From positions 1,958 to 7,618 of the forward strand of contig DAJP01000057.1 in assembly GCA_002496355.1 (NCBI GenBank): DNA of 5,661 bases, written 5' to 3'. This DNA is from Euryarchaeota archaeon UBA346. Its GTDB lineage: Archaea; Thermoplasmatota; E2; DHVEG-1. The position numbers and the translations under genes were made by a program. The notes beneath the pieces were generated by a model. The model had not been told where the DNA came from. It saw only the letters and a list, made by a program, of their open reading frames with translations, and searched no databases. How positions within the stretch are numbered: the stretch's first letter is position 1; each line of letters starts with the position of its first letter. Positions 1 through 5,344 of the stretch are shown here, in pieces.

Positions 1-1476
1 AAAAAACTAACGCAGATACAAATGCCACTTCTCTACGACTTTGACCCGCTGGTCGATAATATTACCGTCACTGTCACCATAAAGGAAATCCGTGCCTTGA
101 AAACAATCGATCTCTTATCTGAACCAGATTTTTACGTAAAAGTAAAGATCAATGACAAGGAATTTATCAGTGATGTCTGGGAAAATATGAAATACGTCGA
201 GAACCCAGATTTTTCTGTCACATCTGAGGTTCCCAAGGATGATGAATTCGTCAACATCACTATTGAACTTTGGGACAAAAACAACAAAATCGACCGTCTC
301 TGCGATATCAGCATGGATGACGGGAATTTCACCCAGGCACGCACCGCAGATATCGTGTATAGTATCGCAGCTGGTGTCTGGTGGGGTGATGACTCTCTTG
401 GAGACCCCAGCGGATTAGGACGGTTAAACGGATGCGATGACAACAGCATCTATCAGGAGGACCGGGATTGTGAGCTCTGGTTTGATATCACTCAAAATGA
501 TTTCGACCAAGACGGTTTCCCGTATTGGCTTGAGACTGAAGCATATAACACCAGTCCCCTGATAAGCAACCTTGGGGAAGACGCAGACCAAGATGGAATC
601 CCCATCGAATGGGAACATTTCTACGGATTAACCTATTTCGAATGGGGTCATGACGAAGGATACTATATGGTTTATGACCCCTTCTCCTGGGAGAATTACA
701 CTAGTATTGACGAAGATAACGATGCATTGAACAACATCGAGGAATACAAAACCTGGCAATGGGGCTCAGATCCCTACAGACAGGATATCTTCCTTGAAAT
801 TGACCAGATGCAAAAACAGCCAGGAATCAACGAGACAACTGTTCCCCTTGAATCCTATGAGCACATACGAGATTCACATGCGAAGCACAACATCGTCTGG
901 CATGTTGATGATGGCCGCCTGGGCGGTGGTGAAGTCGTCCCCTACAAAGCAGATCTTCAAGAATATGACCTTGATCAATTCTACTGGAAATATTTTATGC
1001 ATCAAAACTCAAACAACTGGCGACGCGGTGTCTTCCACTGGGGTTTCATCGGCTATAACGTCACCCAAACCGTTGGTTTTACCTTTGGCTCACGAATCGG
1101 TAATATGTATGCCACGGATTGTTTCTATCTCCCAGCATTGTTCCTGAAAACCCAGGTGAAACTCATTCCACTCTTCTCAAGTCTGGCCAGAAAAACATTC
1201 AATAACGAAAAACAACTTGCATTAATTTACGCTGGTGTCATGATGCATGAGACCGGTCATTCCCTTGGCCTCAATTGTCCGGGGGCCGATTGCCATGATG
1301 GCAAATGGCCTTGGGAGATAAATTACTGGCGCTACGGGTCGTACAAAAGTGTGATGAACTATCGATACGTGTACAGCGCGCTGGTCGATTATTCTGATGG
1401 GTCCCGTGGGAAAAACGACTGGGACGATTGGTCAAGCATTGATCTCACCAACATCAATCCGCGGCCTCACTGGTAA
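1..1476 (+). CDS. Secreted zinc metalloprotease-like protein with C2-like domain and TSP3-like repeats (5' partial)
   Basis: Probable extracellular metallopeptidase. The frame is open to the left edge. The first ATG (22) has no Shine-Dalgarno sequence and there is no signal peptide, so the true start probably lies upstream. Residues below are counted from the ATG at 22. Residues 13-96 look like a C2 domain: a beta-rich stretch with PDFYVKV (35-41) and ELWDKNNKIDRL (82-93), whose Asp residues match C2 calcium loops. Residues about 155-255 hold three acidic TSP3/EF-hand-like loops: DFDQDG (160-165), DADQDG (187-192) and DEDND (230-234). The catalytic region has HETGHSLG (409-416), that is His409, Glu410 and His413, then a Met-turn-like SVMNY (443-447) and a conserved-looking acidic tail, DYSDGS...NDWDDW (456-470). 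This is metzincin-like. Position 11 of the zinc motif is Cys419 rather than His or Asp, so the third ligand is uncertain. Seven N-x-S/T sequons fit a glycosylated archaeal exoprotein. No membrane segment is visible. The peptidase call is fairly sure; the substrate is unknown. Confidence 0.8.
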   Translation, partial: KKLTQIQMPLLYDFDPLVDNITVTVTIKEIRALKTIDLLSEPDFYVKVKINDKEFISDVWENMKYVENPDFSVTSEVPKDDEFVNITIELWDKNNKIDRLCDISMDDGNFTQARTADIVYSIAAGVWWGDDSLGDPSGLGRLNGCDDNSIYQEDRDCELWFDITQNDFDQDGFPYWLETEAYNTSPLISNLGEDADQDGIPIEWEHFYGLTYFEWGHDEGYYMVYDPFSWENYTSIDEDNDALNNIEEYKTWQWGSDPYRQDIFLEIDQMQKQPGINETTVPLESYEHIRDSHAKHNIVWHVDDGRLGGGEVVPYKADLQEYDLDQFYWKYFMHQNSNNWRRGVFHWGFIGYNVTQTVGFTFGSRIGNMYATDCFYLPALFLKTQVKLIPLFSSLARKTFNNEKQLALIYAGVMMHETGHSLGLNCPGADCHDGKWPWEINYWRYGSYKSVMNYRYVYSALVDYSDGSRGKNDWDDWSSIDLTNINPRPHW

Positions 1477-1497
1477 ACCAGCTAACAGCAATAACGG

Positions 1498-1526
1498 GAA
1501 CCTTTCTCCTTTCATTTTCTTCTTTA
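1498..1526 (+). terminator. Pyrimidine/T-rich tract after the metalloprotease gene
   Basis: Starting about 20 nt after the metalloprotease stop there is a C/T-rich stretch with repeated T3-T4 runs and no GC-rich hairpin. This is the kind of oligo-T signal archaeal RNA polymerase uses for intrinsic termination. It runs into the stop codon of the convergent capK-like gene, so the two 3' ends lie within 50 bp. No matching T-rich tract is seen just past that gene on the opposite strand; its transcript may continue antisense into the metalloprotease gene. Confidence 0.4.
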
Positions 1527-2885
1527 CAAGATGTACTTCACGGGTAGTTTCTGAACAAAAAACTGATATTTTCCACGGATGGTCCGCGGGATGGAGTCCA
1601 GATAGTCAATGGAGAGCGAAAATTCATCCCCGAGTCGGGTACGGATGTTTTCCCTGATCTGATTCACATCCTCATCGGAGAATCCTTCCTTTTTTACGAT
1701 ATGAAGCACCAGTTCTCCTTCATGGTCCTGGTACAACTGATATTCCTTCATATGAGACGATGACCGGGAGATGAGCTGCAGGACCCCCATCAGTGGCACG
1801 AGCCGACCGGTTCCTGAAACCATAAAATCCTGGATCCTCCCCTCCACAGACTTGAGCAGTGGAACCTGCCGTCCACACTCGCACCGTTCTGATGTATAGA
1901 CCGCGATATCCCCTGTTTTATATCGTATGAACGGGAAGATCCCCGTATGAAAACCAGTCGCAACGATCTCTCCTATCTGCCCTTCTTTAGTGACGGGTTG
2001 TCCGTTTCTATCAACAAGCTCCACGTATCCGTAGTCTGGGAAGATATGATAGGTGTTCGCTTTTTCACAGGTGCCAGACAGGACGCATTGTTCACGATGA
2101 CCGTATTGCCCATGTACCCTACAATGGAAAAAAGATTCGAGGAACTCGCGTTGCCAATCATAAATGGTCTCTCCAAATAAGTGAATCGCTTTAACCCCTT
2201 TGATTTCCAGTGAATGTTGTTTCATATACGAGGCAAGCATCGTCATCGCCGAAGGGTATCCGATGAAGTACCCTGGATGGAGCTGTATGATTTTTTTTAC
2301 ATAGATGGGGAGGTTCTGCTCGGTCATCTGATAGGAGGACAGCACCAGGGTCCGTGACAACGGTCGGTACTCCCAGGGTTTTTCCCTGCCGACGAGTTGT
2401 ACAGAATTGTCCATGACATCGCAACCGCCTCGGTTCAAGAGAATGGAGAGATATGCGAGGTGTTTTGCGAACCATACTCCTTTTTCAATGGAGAACTGTA
2501 GTGAAAAACCTGTCGATCCACCAGTGTTGGTCTCCTCGAAAGCTGACGGTGGATAGTTCGTGGCTTTGAACTCGTTTGCATGTCCCTGGATTGTTTCTTT
2601 TCCCAGGAGCGGGATGCGTCGAAAATCCTCAAGTGTTTTGATGTCACCGGGTGTCATATTGAATGTTTTTAAGAGGTTGTTGTAGTAGGGGACATGATCA
2701 TAAGCATGCTGAAGCAGTGTCGAAAGCTGGTTCCATTGGTACTCTTGCATCTGTTCAGAGGACCAGGTTTCTACTTGTTTTGCGAACTGGTAGGTTTTTT
2801 TATAGGTCGAGTGGTAGAAAAGCGTGGTCAGGGCAATGCCACGTCCCGTGTCTTCGTCAAAGAGGTATTTCCAGAGTTTGTGCAT
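1524..2885 (-). CDS. Phenylacetate-CoA ligase family adenylate-forming enzyme, CapK-type
   Basis: Cytoplasmic member of the PaaK/CapK branch of the ANL adenylating superfamily. These enzymes activate a carboxylic acid with ATP to an acyl-adenylate and usually pass it to CoA. The 453-residue length is normal for the family and both ends look intact. Motifs in order: TNTGGSTG (119-126), the glycine-rich ATP-phosphate loop; YGHREQ (261-266); YGYVEL (285-290); GEIVATG (305-311); PFIRYKTGDIA (318-328), containing the TGD motif; CECGR (335-339); GRIQDF (349-354), with the ribose-contacting region and hinge; and RTIRGKYQ (434-441), whose Lys439 fits the catalytic lysine of motif A10. The N-terminal helical segment (about 20-75) and the divergent phosphate loop resemble CapK/polysaccharide-locus proteins more than the catabolic PaaK. 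A surface-glycan role is therefore favoured, with aromatic-acid activation as the alternative; the acid substrate cannot be read from sequence. The start ATG follows GGAGGAG closely, and that site is buried in an 8-bp hairpin. Confidence 0.88.
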   Translation of the reverse strand: MHKLWKYLFDEDTGRGIALTTLFYHSTYKKTYQFAKQVETWSSEQMQEYQWNQLSTLLQHAYDHVPYYNNLLKTFNMTPGDIKTLEDFRRIPLLGKETIQGHANEFKATNYPPSAFEETNTGGSTGFSLQFSIEKGVWFAKHLAYLSILLNRGGCDVMDNSVQLVGREKPWEYRPLSRTLVLSSYQMTEQNLPIYVKKIIQLHPGYFIGYPSAMTMLASYMKQHSLEIKGVKAIHLFGETIYDWQREFLESFFHCRVHGQYGHREQCVLSGTCEKANTYHIFPDYGYVELVDRNGQPVTKEGQIGEIVATGFHTGIFPFIRYKTGDIAVYTSERCECGRQVPLLKSVEGRIQDFMVSGTGRLVPLMGVLQLISRSSSHMKEYQLYQDHEGELVLHIVKKEGFSDEDVNQIRENIRTRLGDEFSLSIDYLDSIPRTIRGKYQFFVQKLPVKYIL

Positions 2886-2915
2886 GGCTCCTCCAGTGGT
2901 ATCGTGGTGGAGGAG
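2886..2915 (-). promoter_or_regulatory. Ribosome binding site of the capK-like gene sequestered in an inverted repeat
   Basis: On the minus-strand RNA the sequence TGGAGGAG (2915-2888 arm nearest the ATG, at 2895-2888) lies two bases before the start codon and contains the Shine-Dalgarno core GGAGG. It is exactly complementary to CTCCTCCA (2915-2908), 12 nt upstream. The resulting 8-bp stem, with a 12-nt loop, would hide the whole ribosome binding site. The inverted repeat is seen directly. Control of translation is an inference; a chance match is possible because the leader is rich in GGAGG/CCTCC strings. Confidence 0.55.
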
Positions 2916-2939
2916 TTGTTACCCGATAGATAACAGTTT

Positions 2940-2957
2940 CTGTATCTGCAGATACAG
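2940..2957. repeat. Perfect 18-bp palindrome in the divergent intergenic region
   Basis: CTGTATCTGCAGATACAG is a complete dyad: nine bases per half, no spacer, no mismatch. It lies 55 bp upstream of the capK-like start and about 155 bp upstream of the C25 start, on the capK-like side of the TATA elements. As DNA it looks like an operator for a homodimeric regulator. As minus-strand RNA it could form a 7-bp stem with a TGCA loop inside the predicted leader. Its sequence matches no operator I recognise. Confidence 0.55.
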
Positions 2958-2961
2958 CAAG

Positions 2962-2998
2962 AGGAGTCCTCCTGATGTCCTCCAGGGTGCCTCTGGAG
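2962..2998. repeat. Cluster of short CTCC/GGAGG inverted repeats in the capK-like leader
   Basis: Two short inverted repeats sit side by side. AGGAG-tc-CTCCT spans 2962-2973, and CTCCAG (2980-2985) pairs with CTGGAG (2993-2998). Read on the minus strand, the tract also contains two extra Shine-Dalgarno-like strings: AGGAGGA (complement of 2967-2973) and TGGAGGA (complement of 2978-2984). Both can pair with the CTCCTCCA segment that otherwise closes the hairpin over the capK-like start. No ORF begins at a suitable distance from these strings, which makes a structural role more likely than use as real ribosome sites. Confidence 0.4.
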
Positions 2999-3012
2999 AG
3001 AAAAATACAGAA

Positions 3013-3034
3013 TATTTATATACTTTTATAAATA
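3013..3034. promoter_or_regulatory. Overlapping divergent archaeal TATA elements
   Basis: This AT-rich block holds TTTATATA (3015-3022) and TTTATAAATA (3025-3034). The core TTTATAAA (3025-3032) is self-complementary and can be read either way. For the C25 gene, the second box predicts a transcription start near 3055 and a leader of about 58 nt. On the minus strand, TATATAAATA (3022-3013) is preceded by the purine-rich AAAAG, a plausible BRE. It predicts a start near 2992 and a leader of about 107 nt for the capK-like gene. The start points are estimates from usual archaeal spacing of about 26 nt from the TATA centre. Confidence 0.6.
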
Positions 3035-3102
3035 CTATATTATATTAATAAGAGGTATCATCCACATACCAAATAAGGATGCACCGGAAAAAAAAAACTG
3101 CT

Positions 3103-3108
3103 GAGGAG
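3103..3108 (+). promoter_or_regulatory. Shine-Dalgarno sequence of the C25 peptidase gene
   Basis: GAGGAG lies 4 nt before the ATG at 3113 and supports that start, which also gives an N-terminus with a proper signal peptide. A run of ten A residues (3088-3097) precedes it, so the leader here should be unstructured, in contrast to the leader of the divergent gene. The earlier ATG at 3079 is in another frame and does not lead into the peptidase. Confidence 0.6.
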
Positions 3109-3112
3109 ACAT

Positions 3113-5026
3113 ATGAAGAAAATCATCGCAATCACTTTCCTAGGTTTTTTCATAACAAGTGGATGGATTGCATCTGCATCAGAACAACAACAACCCTTGG
3201 AGAATATAACGAGTATCACACAAAAAACCCTGTCTCTGCACTACTCTTCACAACCAGTGATCTTCGAACGAGCAGATACAATCGCCATCACCTTAAAGGA
3301 AATGACCTCCCAATTACGTGAGCCAAATAAACCTGTGCTCCCTATCATCGTGAAGACTTATCAGGTTCCCTCGGGGTCCCAGAACATCACCATCACCTGC
3401 GCACCAGGTGATATCCACACCCTTGCTCTCTCAAAAAAGATCATGGCCGCTCATATCGCACCTCTCTCGAAAATACGCTTACTCAACACCAGTATCAAAG
3501 ATGACTCCGTCTACAATAGTACTTCGTTCTACCCGGACCGATGGTATCGAACCACGATTAGCGCAGGAGTCGATGCGAATGCCAGAAAAATCGCGATCAT
3601 CAAGATCGTCTGCTACCCGGTCCGCTATTCCCCCGCAGCTGATCAAATCCAATATGCAACCTCGTTCGACATCGATGTCACCTATGAAGAACCTCCCATC
3701 TGCTCACAGATCAATGATACCTATGATATGGTCATTATCGCTCCAAACGCCTTCAAAACCACCCTGCAGCCACTCATCGATTTCAAAAACTCAAAAGGAC
3801 TCAACACGACCTTCAAAGCCGTCGAGGAGATCCTTACCCAGTATCCCGGAGCAGATCCCCCTGAGCAAGTCAAATATTTCATAAAAGATGCGTACGACAC
3901 CTGGGGCATCCAGTATGTGTTACTCTTCGGAGGACTGAAATCTCATCTGTTCGCCAATGATAAAGACACCGCATCTGCAGGCTGGAAAGCCTGGTGGGTC
4001 CCGGTTAGATACGTCAACATCCCCCAAGATGATGACGAAGGCTGCCTCTCTGACCTCTACTACGGATGCCTGTATAATGCAACAGGTGGATTTGACAGAT
4101 GGGATTCAAACGGGGATGGTATCTATGCAGCCTGGAATGCCCCTGGTGCAGAGAAGGACACCTTTGATCTCTCCCCTGAGGTCTCCGTCGGTCGATTACC
4201 CGTCACAAACCAACGGGAAGCAAGAAACATGGTTAAGAAGATCATCACCTATGAAAGCACCAGTCCTTCAGAGAAAACCTGGTACAAGAACTTCATCGGC
4301 ATTGGCGGTAAAACCTTTGCATACTATGAAGGAAAACCAGACGGGGAATATCTCTGTGACCTGACGTATAATTACACAAGACAAGCGATCCCTGATTTGT
4401 CACTCACATCGGTCTATACCACAAACAAGAACACCAGCGGGTTCATCCCAGTTACCAAGGATATTCAACAAGCGCTGTCACAGGGTGCCGGGTTCGTCGA
4501 TTTCCAAGGACATGGGAACCCCTTAGTCTGGGATACGATCTGGTATGACGGCCAGTACCCCCAAGACTGGTGCGGAGGCATCTCTGTGTATAACTTCCGT
4601 AAGTTCTCAAATCAGGAAAAACTCCCCATCGTCGTTGTCGGAGGATGCCACAACGGGATGTACAACGTCTCCCTGCTAAAGACCATGAGCAGAAAAACAA
4701 GTAGCCAATATTTCTGTTATGGACTCCCACTCCCTGTCTGCTTCAGCTGGGGCTTAGTCGTGAAATACCCCGGAGGCGCAATCGCGTCAACAGGTTGCAC
4801 CGGCTATGGGATGGGATACCAAGGAAACCCGGTCAGTCTCAGCGCAGAACTCGAAACCAACTTCTTCTACCAAATCGGAAACGGATCGACACATCTGGGT
4901 CAAGCACATAGTGGTGCGATACAAAAATTCCTCAACGAAGAAGAGATTCACCAGGTAGAAGCCTTCGTCATCACCAACTGGGCGCTTTTCGGAGACCCCA
5001 GCCTACAACTCGGTGGATACCCTTAA
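3113..5026 (+). CDS. Secreted gingipain-like cysteine peptidase, family C25
   Basis: Extracellular cysteine endopeptidase, 637 residues, complete. Residues 1-22 form a Sec-type signal peptide (MKK, a hydrophobic core, ending IASA), with likely cleavage after Ala22. Residues about 24-200 are beta-rich and resemble the pro-region of C25 enzymes; KPVLPIIVKTYQVP (73-86) is typical. The catalytic part begins near YDMVIIAPNAF (204-214), followed by SDLYYG (313-318), a calcium-loop-like DSNGDG (331-336) and PEVSVGRLPV (355-364). The catalytic dyad is visible: His467 in FQGHGNP (464-470) and Cys512 in VVVGGCHNG (507-515), each after a hydrophobic strand as in gingipains. ALFGDPSLQLGG (624-635) closes the domain, and the protein ends there with no immunoglobulin-like, sorting or membrane anchor. 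It is therefore probably released, or held only by glycan or other contacts. Eleven N-x-S/T sequons fit archaeal N-glycosylation. It is transcribed alone, divergent from the capK-like gene. Cleavage preference (Arg, Lys or other) cannot be assigned. Confidence 0.93.
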   Translation: MKKIIAITFLGFFITSGWIASASEQQQPLENITSITQKTLSLHYSSQPVIFERADTIAITLKEMTSQLREPNKPVLPIIVKTYQVPSGSQNITITCAPGDIHTLALSKKIMAAHIAPLSKIRLLNTSIKDDSVYNSTSFYPDRWYRTTISAGVDANARKIAIIKIVCYPVRYSPAADQIQYATSFDIDVTYEEPPICSQINDTYDMVIIAPNAFKTTLQPLIDFKNSKGLNTTFKAVEEILTQYPGADPPEQVKYFIKDAYDTWGIQYVLLFGGLKSHLFANDKDTASAGWKAWWVPVRYVNIPQDDDEGCLSDLYYGCLYNATGGFDRWDSNGDGIYAAWNAPGAEKDTFDLSPEVSVGRLPVTNQREARNMVKKIITYESTSPSEKTWYKNFIGIGGKTFAYYEGKPDGEYLCDLTYNYTRQAIPDLSLTSVYTTNKNTSGFIPVTKDIQQALSQGAGFVDFQGHGNPLVWDTIWYDGQYPQDWCGGISVYNFRKFSNQEKLPIVVVGGCHNGMYNVSLLKTMSRKTSSQYFCYGLPLPVCFSWGLVVKYPGGAIASTGCTGYGMGYQGNPVSLSAELETNFFYQIGNGSTHLGQAHSGAIQKFLNEEEIHQVEAFVITNWALFGDPSLQLGGYP

Positions 5027-5037
5027 CCAATCTTCCC

Positions 5038-5051
5038 TTTTTTTTAAAAAA
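5038..5051. terminator. T8A6 tract, possible shared terminator of two convergent genes
   Basis: Eight T residues (5038-5045) begin 11 nt after the C25 stop and are followed directly by six A residues (5046-5051). The top strand therefore ends the C25 transcript with an oligo-T run. The bottom strand offers six T residues 36 nt past the stop of the small minus-strand gene. Archaeal termination needs only such T runs, so the tract can serve both genes. Confidence 0.6.
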
Positions 5052-5087
5052 TGCTTATGACTGATATCAAGTGCAGCTGACAGATGG

Positions 5088-5315
5088 TCATTGATGTAAG
5101 AGCAGAAAACAGAGTGCCACTGATTTCGCATTCTGCAACGCTTCTTTCGGATGCATCCCATTTTGAATGTTTTCAAAATATGTCTCTACGAAGATCTTCT
5201 TCGCGGACTGAAATTTCTTTTTATTCCCGTTTCTTTCTAAAAAACTAGCAAACTCTCTTACCCATTCTGGATCGTACTGTAGCTGATTTTGTGAAGAACA
5301 CCTCACCCACATCAT
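5088..5315 (-). CDS. Small hypothetical protein, 75 residues
   Basis: Not recognised with certainty. The first 13 or so residues are polar. The rest looks like a compact helical protein: PEWVREFASFLERNG (16-30), a basic turn NKKK, FQSAKKIFVETYFENIQNG (35-53), then HPKEALQNAKSVALCFLLL (55-73). The regular spacing of aromatic and aliphatic residues, the charge balance and the helix-capping NG and HPKE turns look like real coding sequence. An in-frame TGA lies five codons before the first ATG, so the start is limited to 5315 or 5312. There is a weak purine-rich GAGAGAG before it and a TATA-like element at leaderless distance. It is convergent with the C25 gene, 61 bp apart, across a tract able to terminate both. 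There is no signal peptide, and the C-terminal hydrophobic stretch is too short for a clear membrane span. It could be a cytoplasmic helical or regulatory protein; function unknown. Confidence 0.5.
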   Translation of the reverse strand: MMWVRCSSQNQLQYDPEWVREFASFLERNGNKKKFQSAKKIFVETYFENIQNGMHPKEALQNAKSVALCFLLLHQ

Positions 5316-5332
5316 TGTTATACTCTCTCATT

Positions 5333-5344
5333 CCTATTATATCA
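5333..5344 (-). promoter_or_regulatory. TATA-like element for the small minus-strand gene
   Basis: On the minus strand TGATATAATAGG contains a TATA-like core centred near 5340, about 25 nt before the ATG at 5315. With normal archaeal spacing, transcription would begin at or within a base or two of the start codon, giving a leaderless mRNA. This would explain the lack of a good Shine-Dalgarno sequence. The BRE region is not distinctive, so support is moderate at best. Confidence 0.33.

Noticed and set aside
794..1147. 117-codon plus-strand ORF inside the metalloprotease gene
   Set aside because: Out-of-frame shadow of a gene with clear domain motifs; low-complexity composition and no domain pattern.
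2961..2973. AGGAGTCCTCCT as a transcription terminator hairpin
   Set aside because: The stem is five bases with a two-base spacer and is not followed by a T run on either strand; a role in leader structure is more plausible.
3088..3097. Ten-A homopolymer as a slippage or phase-variation site
   Set aside because: It lies in the untranslated leader of the C25 gene, so length changes would not alter a reading frame.
3079..3321. Plus-strand ORF starting at an ATG 34 bases before the C25 start
   Set aside because: It mostly overlaps the signal-peptide gene in another frame, is full of Lys, Arg, His and Thr runs typical of an out-of-frame reading, and has no proper ribosome site.
3408..3884. 158-codon plus-strand ORF inside the C25 gene
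   Set aside because: Very rich in Ser, Pro and Arg, as expected from reading codons such as ATC and ACC out of frame; the true frame holds the catalytic motifs.
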